Of a stretch of 64,000 nucleotides of DNA, positions 35,102 through 48,604 are shown in pieces. Where the stretch lies: positions 62,001 through 126,000 of the forward strand of contig JABRWF010000006.1 of the NCBI GenBank assembly GCA_018343915.1. Direction: 5' to 3'. Position numbers and translations under genes: made by a program. This DNA is from Agroathelia rolfsii. Lineage: Eukaryota; Basidiomycota; Agaricomycetes; Amylocorticiales; Amylocorticiaceae. A model generated the notes under the pieces. It did no database searches. It saw only the letters and a list, made by a program, of their open reading frames with translations, and had not been told where the DNA came from. The stretch's first letter is position 1. Every line of letters begins with the position of its first letter.

Positions 35102-38100
35102 TTATATGCTCAGTTCAGGTGGTTCTTCTGGAACGGGTCCAAGCTTGGCTAGCTGCTTTTCATAGAAAGCGTTGAGCTTTTCCGCATTTTGGCAGAATTC
35201 GTTCAATTCAATCCGAATTCGCTCAGCCATTTCCGCCATTTCCCCTTTGTCCTTGGTCGCCATGCCCAGTCGGCCGGGGGCCACGAGTCTGTTGGTAAGG
35301 AAAAGGAATCCCTTATTGTTCTCGAGCACCTGTACAAATGCAACGCCAGTACGGTGGACGAACTGTGTATATGTGAATGGCATGCGGCGGTACGAGTAGA
35401 CTACGTCAATCTGTTCGGGATAAAGGTCCCCGGCTTCAATGTCGATGATGAAGTTAAACTGTCGCAAGAGTGCGTATTCAAAGTAGTTTGTCTCTGCGCC
35501 CTCGGTCCCCGCCGGAAGCAGTTTACTGAGGTCTGACACCCTGGGCGGCGGCGCTGCCAGGCGGATGGGAAAGCACGATTGGAACGCATTGCGCTCACGG
35601 ACGTCGCTTATCTCTGTAACGTAAGCTTCGACCAGTGTCAGGCCGTATTCTTCAATCGCACGGCCCCACTGTCTGAGCTGGTCCTCAATCAAGCGCGCTG
35701 TGGTACCGATCCATTGCAGCTCGAAATGGAACACGTTAGCCGGATTGTGCATAATATCGTGATGGAGAATCACGGGCTCTGCCCTATCACTCCGCTGAGA
35801 ACATTAGGAATCGATCAGTTAAGCGCGGTATAAACACGCCAATAAACGTCACTGACTTTATTGGGGTCAATGTCAATAACCATGCTTTGGCTTAGAATCA
35901 ACCGCTTCTTTGATCGGCGGGGGCTGTTGTTGTTTCCTCGGTGGACGTCTGTCCCATGTCGAGACCGAAACCAGGTCCTCGGTGTAGAGGAAACGGCATA
36001 TTCACCCTTGAGTCGATAGAAATAATGTCTACAAAGTTTGATCAGACTGTTGTTACATGCTTCGGAGATAGCAAATCTCTCTTACCCATCTAGGAAGCCG
36101 TGATGGCCGCGACAGTGTTCGAATAAACCTAATTGCTGCAACTTGACACCCCATTCCGTTGCGTTCGCTCTTGTGGAAACGTCCCAGAATTCGCGCACGA
36201 GCCATGATACGAAATCAAAACCGGTGAAGGAATCGGGGTAAACCGTGCTATGCCAATTCTGGCTTTTGATAGGCACACCGTCATCTTCACGCATGAGTTT
36301 TGCAATCGTGGCCAGAGGCGTAGAGGCCAACTCTCGCTGGCTGTTTGGTTTCTTGCGCAGTGGACCAGTTGCATGAATTTCCTCCAGTTTTGCCATCAGG
36401 CTGTCATCCGTGACGGACATAACAGGGCTGAGTGTCGTTAGCAGAAAGCGTATAGAAGGTGAAGGAGTGTTCTTGTCCTCGACCAATTGCCATCTGACTT
36501 TGGAGAACATCTCGGCGAGTTTATCGATACCCAGGATGCGCACTTCCTCTTCATTGAGCCTTTCGCCCGAGGATCCTGGTCCCATCATCATCATTGGCGG
36601 AGGTTCGATGGTGGGGATGACAACAAATCGCGTGCGCCAGTAACGGAGTGATTCGTTGAAGTCCTTTTCATATCCAGCAATCAGCATGTCCAACCTACAT
36701 GTCCAACTTGGCGTCAGAAGCGTAAAGGGAAGACAGGATCATGATCTTACCTGTTCCATCCATATGCTTCCATTGCTTGAGTAGCGAAAGCCGTAGCCCA
36801 TTCCGTATAACCTACTCCTAACTTAGGCCAAATCAGGCATTGGTACTCGTAAGGCTGGCAAGGCGACATGCGTCTCAAGTATCGTTTGACCTCGATATAC
36901 TCATTCTTGTAGGAGATACTATGGATTTCGTTTGACATACTCAGATAAACGGGCTCATCGACAGAACGCAGCACCTCTGCTGCCCCTCTTGGTTTGGGTG
37001 TCTCATTATTGTCTTCTAAATATGACCGTCGAACACGGAATGTGTTTTTCTCCTCGCCCATGCTGGCACTTGCTAGACCGTCCACATGTGTATCCCTACT
37101 ATCAAGAGTCTCGGGTCGTAAGACAAACTGGAAACCCTGAGCCAGGCGCATGCTCGCCATTTGCCTCATCACGACAAGGGCCCATGCACGACGACGATGT
37201 TCTCCGTGACCTTTCACAACGGGAGGCTTAATAAAGAATGACTTCATCTCGGGTGGGTCAACAAAGAAGTGGTAAGAGACCACGTCGTAGGAAGTCTCCA
37301 ATTCCCCGGTGGTTGGAAAGTAGTCCACAGTAAGAGGCAAGCATCCAGGAGTCACAAGAGACTGCCACTTCATCTCTCGTTTGTAGAGCTTACGTGGGAA
37401 CATGTGTTGCCAACGTGATGCAAGAGACGACTGTACGGAGGATACACCGGTAGTGACCCTCAAGGGTTTAGCACGAGACGGTAGATGGGACGATGGCATT
37501 GCAGTCATGGTAGAATTGGACGTGAGAGTCGAGCTCAGGGCGACGCTGTTTCGCTTGCCAAAATGGGGATCTTTCATCGGCGACACGTTCAACGGTGAAT
37601 GTCGAGGGAAAGAGTTGCGGTGGGGAGTCAGCGAGTGCAGGTCATCATCAAAACCCCTGGCCGCATTCGCACGACTAGATGCCGCCTGTCTAATAGTGAC
37701 AGGTTTTGGCTTTGGTGATTGGGCTAGACCGAGGGCGCTCTGGACGCCATCTCCGTTCTTGTTCACGGCCGTTTTCGCTGGGGAGGCTACACCGGAGGCT
37801 GAAACTACAGATGTTTGGGGCTGACTCGGAACGCTCCTAAACGGGTTAAACAGCCATGATGGAGCAAGTTTTGCCGTAATAGAACCTCGAGAAGAACTCG
37901 TATCGCGTTTTCGGCCCTCAGTTGAGGAAGAGATGGTGTTGCTCGACAAATTTGATTTCCCGGAATGACCAGATTGATTGGACTTTCTAGACATAATCGA
38001 CATTTGAGACGGCGATGTACTCAAGAGACTGGTATTTATGGCAGGAGGCGTCTTTTCCGCGTTTGGCAGACCATCATCAGGCAAGTCTCGTAAAATACGT

Positions 38101-40227
38101 CGAGGGCTTTCTTCTATAGGCACGATGGGTGCAACCCGTACGGAAGCCAGAGAATTTCGATGCGATGCTAGGGGGCCCTTGCTGGCCGGTGAACGATAAG
38201 ACGAGGCTAACTTGGATCCGCTTCCAACTGAACCATACGACGACCTTGCCAGCATCGGAGGCTTTTCACGTTCCACAGGAACGGCGAACACATCCATGTC
38301 GAATTTGTCTGCTTCTTCTTTTGTTAGAGCGTGCTGACCTGTAGATTCCCGTGGGGTAGACGTGGGATCCCCATGCTCAGGCAAAAACGGCACTTCGATG
38401 CTAGCGAGGACATCGTGCTCTAGCAGACCGAGCATTTGTATTTCATGCATCTTAGCCCGGGCAATGAAGCTAAAATAATGCAAGGAATTATTCGTGACAG
38501 GCATTCCTTGAATCCAGGTATGTGCCTACCGGTCTTCTCTAAACGGCAAATCCATCTGCTTGTCCCAAAAGCTGACAGATATCCAGAACGGCTCCCACCA
38601 AAATACGGTTTTATCACGTCCGGCGGCGTCAGCTGGACTGTCGTCACCACCCCACAGTGGATCCCTTGCTCGAGCACTACGATGAACCTCTCTGTCCTTC
38701 AAATCCGGTTCAATACCCTTAAAACTGAAAATGGGGCTGAGGTGAAGTGGTGGCTTTGCCAAAGAGATGAGATCGAGGCCAAAGCCTTGGTCAAGTACAC
38801 GAGTTGTCGTGAGACGAAGGAGCTACTTAATCGTTATTGTCTGCTAAGATAAATCAAATGATGCTACGAACATGTTTGTTGACCCTGAAATATCCAGTTC
38901 CCGGTGTAATCAAAATGGTTGCAACACCAGTCAGGCATAATGAACGATCAATGTAATGGGTTTCGGAAGGGTTGAGACCGAGGTTCATAGCCTCGAGAAT
39001 GGGTCCATCATGGGCATCAGATAGCCGTCCAACTAGTCGTACTTGCTCCGGAGGGCCATAGGCGGATGGTTCAAGAGCAGAGCGATGGTAGTGATGAGTA
39101 AGAAGGATATCTCGTTGGAAGTCCCAAAAAGAATCCTTCAAGCTGACGAGGGTGGGCTTCCACTCGTAGATGGCCTGAAGGTCGGTAACCACTTTCATAA
39201 AGTCTTTGTACCACCTCCCATCGTCGTCTTGCCGGAGAGGTCCGGCTGCAAAGCCAATTTCTGACTCATCATAAAATACACGGGATATCAAGACGATCGT
39301 GATGATATGGTTGGTACCGGCTTCGCGCCATTTCGATATTAGGGCAGGAAGAAACGAATGAACAATCTTTTCATTATATCGTTCGCCATCATCGGAGAAC
39401 TCCCAAAGTTCGCGACAAACTTGAATAAAGATCGTGACTTTGGCTGACAAGGAGCGATAGATGGCCTTTGTAGTGGTCGTAATCACGGCGGCTTGGATCT
39501 ATGGACGACTGAGAAACACTATAATCCACCGTGGTAGTGAGATCCTTACTTGAACACCCTTGCGATAAATCGCCGAAATGGTTGCTGTGCTCGAGCCGAG
39601 GAACTGAATAAGCATACCAGCATAGACACACTGACCAGCCAAATGCTCGGCAAGATGCCACATTTCGGGGCGACCAAGGTATTGATCTTGAAAGGTTAAT
39701 TCGACAAAATCCGCTTCATGTTCGTGCTCATCAACCTGGGCTGGAAGATAAGCATTCGTGCTTTCAGCCCCGAAGATGAACATGCCTTTCTTGCCAATAT
39801 CTCGCTATTGTTGCGCAAGCCGAATGTTTCAGCTACAGGTTTTGGGACAGATATCTGAACGGAGGGGAGGGGGGGGGAGCATGATTATTTGGTGTCAATA
39901 ACATATAAAGATATATTTCAAGACCTGTAGTTGTGGTTTCTGAACGCCATCGTCGGGGCGAACACGACAGAAGAAGCCGGTGAAGGCCTCTGGATTATGG
40001 CCAGTGACGTGGAGTACGTCCTCAGGCAAGATGCCTGGCCAGGCTGCATGGTTTATGATGACATGGGGATCTTCCTTAGGATCGTGGACCCAAACAGTGA
40101 ATAATTTTGTGTCTCCAACCTGGAGCGGGGCTGCAGGAGGCGCAGGAGCGGGACGGAGAATAGACTGGGCTGTATTGGAGCGTTTTCGGCCAAACTGATG
40201 CTGAGATGTTGCTCTCGACGTCGACAT
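35102..40227 (-). CDS. IML1: IML1 / DEPDC5 homolog (SEACIT/GATOR1 GAP subunit)
   Basis: Starts MSTSRATSQHQFGRKRS at 40227 and ends EPPELSI at 35102, about 1,560 residues over several exons. Visible blocks are the N-terminal KLFTVWVHDPKEDPHVIIN, FVELTFQDQYLGRPEMWHL, the vWA-like segment KVTIFIQVCRELWEFS, then ISKWREAGTNHIITIVLISR, FYDESEIGF and YKDFMKVVTDL. A long Ser-rich linker (38,300-37,400) follows, then PCQPYEYQCLIWPKLGVGYT, a DEP domain (SFTGFDFVSWLVREF) and a C-terminal domain with FHFELQWIGTTARLIEDQ. This is the Iml1/DEPDC5 layout. It restrains TORC1 by acting on Gtr/Rag GTPases at the vacuole when amino acids are scarce. Confidence 0.92.
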
Positions 40228-41098
40228 TATATCACATCATGCATAGGGGGATGCTCTAGAAAGTCCGAGTTTAAGGTGTGAATTGTCTGGGCACAATGGA
40301 AGGGCGTATGCACAGTCTAGGAGATGAACGAGACAGTCAAGTGCCGATGCAGCCTCCTGCCTCGTCGACGGCGACGACGACCAACACAACTCAACACTAA
40401 TACACCATCTCGCAAACCATCCCTGTGCATTGTTTCCCTGGTTTCGCTCTTCGTTTATTAGCTACTTACTCTGATTCATAAAGAATTAAAAACATATATT
40501 TTGGTCGAGAGCTTGAATTTTCTCAATAGGCAGCTTTATTCTATTTCTCTAGTCTGTGCTATGCTTCCCTTCGACAACACATTCGTTCCCATGCAATGGC
40601 AACCAGAAATGAGGAATGCCGTCGAAATGGACTCTCTCGGATGCTGCATGACACTAACATGGTTATTCTTAACATGACAACACCTCCGACTTTGACCCGG
40701 TACCGTGAACTGGATCATGAGGTGACGGCTGCAAGCAACTGTTCCTGCGATGTGGCTTAGTTTCCATGCTGGATTATCTCCGCCAGTTTCTCATCCTACG
40801 GAAGCCTGCGTCTCTTCCTGATGAATAGGCATAGACCATAAGTACCGTCATCCCGTGACTACCTCGAGAGGCGCATAAACCGCCGAAGATTTGCTGGGAC
40901 GGTACACTTGTGATGTTTGCCGACATACAGCCGTAAAAGCTCGCCTGTTATAACAACGGGTGAACACCGGATATAATAGTCTTTCCGTGGAGGATTATTA
41001 CTACTCATCATGTCAGTTTCTCCGCGACCATGGTCGTATAAGAACCTGGTCAGCTCATCGTTACCCGTCAGGATCCACCCCCACTCAACGGTCTCAAC
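40228..41098. promoter_or_regulatory. Divergent intergenic region IML1 / GH6 with TATA-like site
   Basis: 871 bp between opposite start codons. TATAAG at 41037-41042 lies 62 bp before the GH6 ATG and is a likely core promoter element. No gene is supported. I did not find clear carbon-catabolite or cellulase-activator sites by eye. Confidence 0.5.
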
Positions 41099-43262
41099 AT
41101 GTTCAAGTCCGCAGCCTTTTTGGCTCTCGCAGCCGCAGTCCCTGTCCTCGCCCAGTCGGGCGCATATGGTCAGGTATGGATATATCTGCTTTGTTAGGTC
41201 ATTAAAGACATACACTCAACTTAAATGTTCAAGTGTGGTGGCACAGGCTGGAGTGGTGCAACAACTTGTATCAGTGGCTATACCGTGAGATTTCCTCTCA
41301 AAACTCCGTTGTGTACTTGATGATCTGACACTCGACACCAGTGCGTCTACAACAACGCATATTACTCTCAAGTAAGTGATCAGCATTTATGGATTATATT
41401 TCATAATACTGATGGATTACCTTAGTGCCTGTACGTACTGCACATTCTCGTCCATAACCTGTTCAAGAACTCATGTATTCTCCAGCCCGTCCTCCTCGAG
41501 TGGAAGTGGAGGTGGAAGTGGAACTACAACTTCCAGCGCCAGCACCTCGACATCCAAGACCAGCACTAGCACCTCGTCCGCACCAGGTGCTACCTCCACG
41601 ACCATCAATCCTTTCGTCGGAGCTACTGTGAGTCGTCCTATATCTATATGCTCAATTTTCCAACCAATGCGTCTAACTCTCGCTTTCCATAGCCCTTCTT
41701 GAGCCCGTAAGTGATGGCTTCTGAAGATAGGCGACATATGGTCCTCAATATTATTTCAAGGTTATACGTCTCCGAGGTTGATGCCGCGATCGCAGGTATA
41801 TCAAATTCGACGCTAGCGTCTCTGGCTGCCAAGGTTGCCCAAGTGCCCAACTTCATCTGGCTCGACACGGTCGAGAAGGTGCCTACGTTTGGACAATATT
41901 TGGCCAACGCCACAGCCCTTCAAAAGAGCTCTGGACAGCAACAGCTCATCCAATTCGTTGTTTATGATCTTCCGAACCGTGATTGTGCTGCTGCTGCGTC
42001 CAATGGCGAATTCTCCATCTCCGACAACGGCCAGGCGAACTACGTATGGAATCATGCTCTTTTGTCTTAGATGTCACTCTAACTTGTCTTCGGCAGTTCA
42101 ACTACATCGATCAAATCGTCGCCCAGGTCAAGGGTAGGTCCTTTTCCGTTGGATATGTCGACTCAAGAATTAACATATAACTTTTCTTAGCATATCCCAG
42201 CCTCCGCTACGTGGCAGTTATTGAGCCTGACTCTCTGGCTAACCTCGTTACTAACCTCTCAGTTGAGAAGGTCAGTCTTGTTTCATGCACGGCAAACAGA
42301 CATGGCATCTCAATTTAACCCCTCTTTAGTGCGCCGAGGCACAAACTACATACCTTGCTTGCGTCAACTGTAAGCTTTCATGATTTATTTGACCGAAAAC
42401 AAGCACTGACTTATTGAAACAAATTTTAGATGCCTTGGTCCAACTGAACAAGGTCGGCGTTTACATGTACATGGATGCTGGTCATGCTGGATGGCTCGGC
42501 TGGACTTCGAACTTGCAACCCGCCGCAACACTCTTCGCTGAGGTCTACAACAATGCATCTAAGCCGGCCTATGTCAAGGGTCTCGCTACCAGTACGTTAT
42601 GAATCGTTGTTGATAATTATAATTCCTGCGCTAAGTGATAATATTAGATGTCGCTAACTACAACTCGCTCACAACGTCGAGCCCTGACCCCATCACCTCT
42701 GGAGATCCCAACTACGACGAGAGTCTTTACATCCACGTAAGCTCAATCTATAATTTTTTGAAACGATTCATATTCGTGACGGCTTCTCGATAGGCTCTTT
42801 CTCCTTTGCTCGAGTCTGCTGGCTTCCCCGCAACCTTCATCGTTGAGCAAGGCCGCTCTGGTCGTCAAAACATCCGCAGCGCTTGGGGTGATTGGTGCAA
42901 TGTTAACGGTGCCGGCTTCGGTCTCCGCCCCACCTCCAACACTGGTGACAGCTTGATCGATGCTATTGTCTGGGTCAAGCCCGGAGGAGAATCCGACGGT
43001 ACCAGCAACAGCAGCTCTACTCGCTATGACTAGTAAGTTCTTTTGTTAATGCCAGTACCGGCCTTTGCATGTACGGGTTGATTCATGGTTCGTTACAACA
43101 GCCACTGCACGCTGTCCGACGCTAAGACGCCTGCCCCTGAGGCTGGAACCTGGTTCGAGGCATACTTCGAGATGGTGAGTCCAAATCTTGGTTTTCATGC
43201 TGTTCCCTTGGACTCACGATCGGCTGTAGTTGATCAACAACGCCGTTCCCTCGTTCTCTTAA
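41099..43262 (+). CDS. cel6A: GH6 cellobiohydrolase with N-terminal CBM1
   Basis: Secreted exo-cellulase releasing cellobiose from the non-reducing ends of cellulose. Starts MFKSAAFLALAAAVPVLAQS (signal peptide), then a CBM1 cellulose-binding module (CGGTGWSG, CISGYTC, NNAYYSQC) and a Ser/Thr linker. The GH6 barrel has both catalytic acids in their usual settings: YDLPNRDCAAAASNGEFS (proton-donor Asp in RDC) is the family's YDLPDRDC motif, and VIEPDSLANLVTN carries the second Asp. GDWCNVNGAGFGLRP is also typical. About ten short introns break it up, two of them within the CBM region. It ends LINNAVPSFS at 43262, about 460 residues. The order CBM1-linker-GH6 is that of fungal Cel6A/CBH II. Confidence 0.95.
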
Positions 43263-43650
43263 TTCTCATTCTTTGGTTGTGTACATACAAAAAATATGGC
43301 TGTATTTCGGGTAGCATTGATCAAATATTGATACGTTTTTTGGCAAAAGTGTCCGATACCAATGGGCAATACATAATTGCAAAGATGTTTGATTGTGCCT
43401 TCCGAATCTGTGTAGCCGGTGTGCCAGTGCCTGAGCTGAAATGAGCAAAGAACATGCAACGGAGCCGGACTTGCTCTTCCTCTTCTGCCACCACGACCTT
43501 CGACGTCACTCTCAGTTATTTCAACTTATTCCAACTACTCTCAACACTATTAGTCACTCCTTTGCTATAAATCACAATAATCCCTTACAAACCAATCTAA
43601 ATTTGCCCACTCTGGCTTCGGTCATCACCCATTCCACTTCTCGTTCATCC
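43263..43650. other. Short intergenic region
   Basis: 388 bp. The frame of the next gene is open upstream to 43441, but the extra residues are low-complexity and the ATG at 43651 is a better start. Nothing else is seen. Confidence 0.5.
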
Positions 43651-44379
43651 ATGAACTCGGATGAGTCCACTACAACCGATGAAACGCAGCATACGACCAC
43701 AGCCATCGACGCTGCCAACTACATCCTAGACGTGCCCATACCCAGTTCATCCGATGCATCACTCGCCACGACCGTGTCTTCCATCCTCCTGGACGAGGAT
43801 GAAAAGTCGTCTTCGCGGTCAAGAGCAACCAGCCCGTCGCCTGGTGCCATTCGACGTTCGGCAAGCGTCACGTTCGCCCCTCTACCCTACATCGAGCCCC
43901 GCACTAAAAAATACTCGCTCGGCATCGCCGCGCGAACCCAGGCGCTACGAATCCGCCGCGCACAACAGATGGAGATGCAGAAGGAGCAGCAGGCGGCGTG
44001 GATCGAGGTGCCGCGACAGGGCCGCAAATGCTATACGCCCGCTCAAGTCGTCGGAGATGATGCTGAGGAAGCGATGCAGATCTTTGGCGCATTTGTGCGT
44101 GGGATGATTAGGAAAATGACCAAGCCAACACGCCAAGGCAAGGGCCTGACAGATGCCGAGGACGAGAGTGCGCCGGTGCAGAAAATTGTCAGGATCTTCC
44201 GCGAAGGCGTCGAGGGTACAGATGATGGCTCAAATGGCGCCGGCGGTGTCTGGGAGGAAGAGGTTGCTGAAGAGCTTCGAATACAGCAAGCATCCAAGGT
44301 GGATTCGTTAACCAGAAGAAGCTCGTCCACCCAACGCAATAGTGTTGTTAGTATTGACGCAGGTGTAAATGCTACCTAG
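43651..44379 (+). CDS. Hypothetical protein, basic-helical, no introns
   Basis: A single uninterrupted frame from 43651 (MNSDESTTTDETQHTTTAID) to 44379, 242 residues. The N-terminus is acidic and Ser/Thr-rich. The central part is a mixed segment (RRSASVTFAPLPYIEPRTKK, YSLGIAARTQALRIRRAQQM) that looks conserved in style, with an RxxS site. A helical stretch follows (AEEAMQIFGAFVRGMIRKM), then a polar tail ending SVVSIDAGVNAT. No signal peptide, membrane helix or recognised domain. The frame is open upstream to 43441, so a longer start cannot be excluded. The family is unrecognised. Confidence 0.65.
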   Translation: MNSDESTTTDETQHTTTAIDAANYILDVPIPSSSDASLATTVSSILLDEDEKSSSRSRATSPSPGAIRRSASVTFAPLPYIEPRTKKYSLGIAARTQALRIRRAQQMEMQKEQQAAWIEVPRQGRKCYTPAQVVGDDAEEAMQIFGAFVRGMIRKMTKPTRQGKGLTDAEDESAPVQKIVRIFREGVEGTDDGSNGAGGVWEEEVAEELRIQQASKVDSLTRRSSSTQRNSVVSIDAGVNAT

Positions 44380-45215
44380 TCGCTCTCTCTCTCTTCTATC
44401 CTCTGTTTTCTTCTTGGCATTCTCTGTCTTTTGTTTTTATCGTGCGAACTATTTTTTATTCCATCCATCTTCTGGGCTTATCGGTATTCGTTCGGGCATT
44501 CGGACATCGTCAGGATGTCAATGTTTTCTTTCTTTTATTGCAGTGTTGTGTAGATACCAGTGGGCTCGCCTCTCTCTGATTTGATTAAGATACTCTTGTA
44601 TATGCTGATCGAAGAGAATGGCACATATAGACCCTATCCTCGATTAATTACCTTGAGATCTCGTTTTCGTGACGCTAATCTTCGTCTACAATCACGGTGG
44701 TACGATGGTGACGTAGTTTGGAGCCTCTATCAGTGTTGGTAATATGTGTCCATGGATGCATGGATCACTGCATGATTTGTGATGCAAGTACGTATATTAC
44801 CATTGATTGCAGTGCAGCGATAGTGTTGACCTGTGTGCGAGTACACAACCATCTTGTTTTATCCATCATCATGCTCTCGCCCCTACTCATGATTAACATT
44901 ACCTTGGTGTTTGCTTTCGTTTTCACGCCAAGGCCGTAATAGAATCCATCCGTGATAATCAATATCCAATATCCAATAGCCAATACCCATTTTACATGAG
45001 TTGTACAGTAAGAACACGACGACGATAGCAATTGCAAAAAATGTGTGTAGGTATGAATAAGCAAGCCCTGAACGATGAGAATAAAAAAAAGGGAAATGCG
45101 AAGCCAATATGATTATGCTCATGAGTAGAGTGTCCCCAAACAATGACAATGCAAGGACGAAAAAAAGTCGTTAAACAAGAAACATTCCAATAATCCATCC
45201 ATCAAGAGTTGCGAA
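44380..45215. other. Convergent intergenic region
   Basis: 836 bp between two stop codons. Pyrimidine-rich just after 44380 (3' UTR of the hypothetical gene). No gene is supported. Confidence 0.5.
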
Positions 45216-48095
45216 CTACCCCTGTTTTCTTTGTACGGGAAGACCATTGCGTATCCGAGGACGCGTGGGCGTTTCATCGTTGGATGGCAAGCCACGAGGG
45301 AACGCGTGACGAGGGCCAGAAGGAGGCGGGAATGATCGCGTGGAGGATCCAGGCCAGTTCCTTGACATCGATGGCGTCCTCCGCGATCTTGGTGGTCGTC
45401 GTGATGGACCAGCAGACTCAAGGGGGCCTATATCATCATCTTCCCTGTCGGCCTCTTGAGACGATAACGCCTGCAGATACTCGTCTTCCGTCTGCCGCAT
45501 ATCTATCCCAGGATCAGACATTAGCGTAACGAGATCCTCGTCCATTGCATCGGCATCCGCTTGATCATCCTCATCATCGCCTTCTTCCTCATCACTCGTC
45601 TCATCATCATACGTTCCTCCTGGGACCTCGCCAACCCAGTCGTCGTCGACCTCGGTACCAAAATCCCAGACGTCTATCATCGTCGCCTCGTTTCGATTGC
45701 TCGCTGCCATGCACCAGCGGCCTTCAAAGACGACTTGCCAAACACCGAGAACGCCGGTGAGCAAGTCCCGAACGACTGTGCCATCGCGTATATCCCACAT
45801 CTTCAGTGTGCCATCAGACCCACTGAGAACTTTGAACTCATCGTGCTGGAAACAGGTGATAGCGCCCACATGGGCGGCAAGAGTGCATCGTAAATCACCT
45901 GTATCAGGATCCCAGACACGGAGCGTTGAGTCGGCGGCGGCGCTGACAAGTGTTGAAGGTGATAGACCAAGCAAACCAACGAGAGAGGTATGGCCTGTAA
46001 GTGTGTGTACGCAGTCACCTGTGCGCAGGCTCCAGATACGTACGGTGCCGTCCATCGAGCCTGAATAGGCCTGGTGACGCGGTAGATCAAGCACAACACT
46101 ATAGACTATGGCAAAATATCAGAGGATCAAGCGTTGGAAATAAAATAAAAATCTTAATCCATACCCTTTTGCGTGTGGCCGGTAAGAACCCATTTGCATT
46201 GGCCCGTGATGATATCCCAAATGCGCACGGAGCAGTCATAGCTTCCTGATACCAACGTCCGGCCGCGCGCAGACAAGGCCCGAACGGCGTGTTCGTGGCC
46301 CTCGAGGAAGAGTTTGTGGTATGGATTTTCACTTGCGTCCTAAGTAAAGAGATCAGATATAGGAAGAAGAGGTGATGAAACAGGATTATATACCTCGGGG
46401 CCGTCCATGTCTGTCTCATCTGCGCTGAAACTTCGGTATTCAGGCTCGTTTGGACGAGGAAGTGTCCATACTCGAAGTGAATGATCTCGACTACCCGTTA
46501 CTATCAAAGGTCGTTTTGGCCATTTTTCTCTTGAAACGATGCCATCCTCATTCTCAACCTCGATCCATTCAGGTTTGACAATGGCCAAACATCTGACAGT
46601 GCTGGTGTGCCCTCCGAAGATATGTAGACATCTACCGGTTTCGATATTCCATACGCGCACCGTACGGTCAGTCGAACCACTGACAAGGGTGTCCCCGGTC
46701 GCGGAGAGTGCCCATACACCGCCTTTGTGACCATCCAGGGAGCGTAAGAGTTCACCGGTAGTAGGTGAGTAAACGTGAATGGAAAAATCATCACTGGCGG
46801 ATATGATGCGACCACGAGAGAAGAGCAAGCATGTGACTACACTAGACTCGTGTGCAGGAAAGGAGATGTGTTTGGGTTCGCGATTCTGGGCCCAGCGAGT
46901 CCGAGAGAGATGTCTTGATTTGAAAAGTACTTTGTATGGGTGGGGTTGAGAAAGGGAGGGTTCAGGAGCAGGTGCCAAAAGTTTCCGCTTGTAATGTATA
47001 TAGTGGGCGAATAGACGCTCGGAGTCGCCACCAAACCAGATCTTGGTACCCTTGAGTAAGTCACGCCAGAGGACTTCATCCATGTCGATAATCTTTCGCC
47101 ATGATTTCGAGACTCGAGACGCACGAGCCAGAGCAGAGAAGGGCAAGTAACTGAGCACTTGACTCACAAGCTCTGGGGGCAAAAGAGTCAAGAAATCACG
47201 GGCCAAGGTACCAGTAAGAACTGTATGCAAGTCGCGAATGACGCTCAGAGGAGATTGTCGTAGACATTGCAAAAGTAAATGAGACTGCAATGGAGGTGGT
47301 AGTGCGTTGAAATGGGAGAGAAGGGACGGTAGGGAGAGTAGGGTAGTAAGGCCCAAATCGGGCTGTAATGGTGGTTGAGGCTGAGGGGAAGAAGCACCAC
47401 TTGGCGGAGCAGATGGCCATGGTGTTGGAGATGCGCGAGGTGATGGCAGAGGAGAAGGGGGTGCAGCTGGGTTGATATCTACTTGTGTTGGCTTTGCCCT
47501 CTTACGAGGATGTGACACTATGGGCTCAACACCCTCCATCATGGTGTCTGGTCCGAGGGATCGCTTTCTGCCATAACGTTCGACCGCCTCTTCAAGACCA
47601 ACGATATGGGTTTCCTCTCCTTCTCCATCGCTCCGGGCTATACTCCAACTCTGACCGACGGCAGCTTCCTGGTCCTCCAGTGGGTCATCTTGATCATCAT
47701 CGGCGTCGCAGAATGTAGCGCGCGTGCCTCCTGGAAATACCAGCGGAAATCGGCGCAGCGAGTCTGGAAGCGGAACATTAAGCAAGGGATATAATTTTGG
47801 ATCTTTGGGCGAAGATGGAGGAGGTAGAGGCGGCAGTTGGATGGGCGCATAAGTTGTTGTGGTTGTGGTGGTTGTTACTACCCTGTGTATGAACACTTCA
47901 GATGAAATGTATGGTTGTTTGAAGCACATAAGCATACGTCGTTGTGTTCACCGAGGGCGCAAGGACCAGTCTGGGATGGCGAGCATTGCTCATCGTGGCG
48001 ATGAGATGGGGATGCGTCGACGACGTCGGCCTGCCGCTGTCTCTCGCTCCCAGCGCCACTGTGGCACCACTGCTCATTTCAGTCTCCGCGGCCAC
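45216..48095 (-). CDS. CDC4-like F-box/WD40 protein
   Basis: Starts MAAETEMSSGATVALG at 48095. A short first exon splices to a Thr run and a long disordered N-terminal region. A helix (QSHLLLQCLRQSPLSVIRDL) and an F-box follow (LLPPELVSQVLSYLPFSALA, RASRVSKSWRKIID). Then come seven or eight WD40 repeats (for example HKGGVWALSATGDTLVSGST, DRTVRVWNIETGRC, YSGSMDGTVRIWSLRTGDCV, KVLSGSDGTLKMWDIRDGTV). The layout of helical dimerisation-like segment, F-box and WD40 propeller is that of Cdc4/Fbw7/Pop1, the SCF receptor for phosphodegrons in cell-cycle and transcription regulators. The C-terminal extension is acidic, then Arg/Pro-rich. It is about 880 residues. Assignment to the CDC4 group is good; strict orthology is untested. 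Confidence 0.85.
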
Positions 48096-48604
48096 ATTTC
48101 AGCCTCCGTCTAGCACCTTGGGACTCGGTCTACAGTATGAAGCTACTGTGACGTGAGGTGTCGTTTGCATTACACGAGATAATTGGGCATACTGGCAACC
48201 ATGATAATTGGAATATGTATTTATCAGGTTAGATACACCATCAATTATCCTCCGCGCACTATAGTTGATAGGAAATATCTTACTCTAGTATGGATAGAAT
48301 AAAATAACACGACTGAATAATAACAAAGGTATTGGGAAGAACAGTACATAATCTCATCCTAATATTAACAGCATCAGCTATTCTTGAAAGGTGCCGGATG
48401 GGTATTAAAACGACGTTTGATACAAACTAATATATTTATGTCTATAGATCACACTCACTCCTAAAGTCAAGAAGTCCACTCGAGGGCCATTTGATCGTCG
48501 TTGTCATTGCTTTTGCTTTTGTTTTTGTTTTTGTTCTAGAATCATAGTTGAAGATACAGGCCGATCACATATCTAGTCAGGGCAGCCCCTTTCACAGATG
48601 TTAG
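48096..48604. other. Intergenic region
   Basis: 509 bp, AT-rich, with a TTTTGTTTTTG run near 48510-48535. Nothing recognised. Confidence 0.5.

Noticed and set aside
44765..45198. Minus frames with hydrophobic runs after the CDC4-like gene
   Set aside because: AT-rich 3' flanking sequence; runs of Phe/Leu from T-rich DNA.
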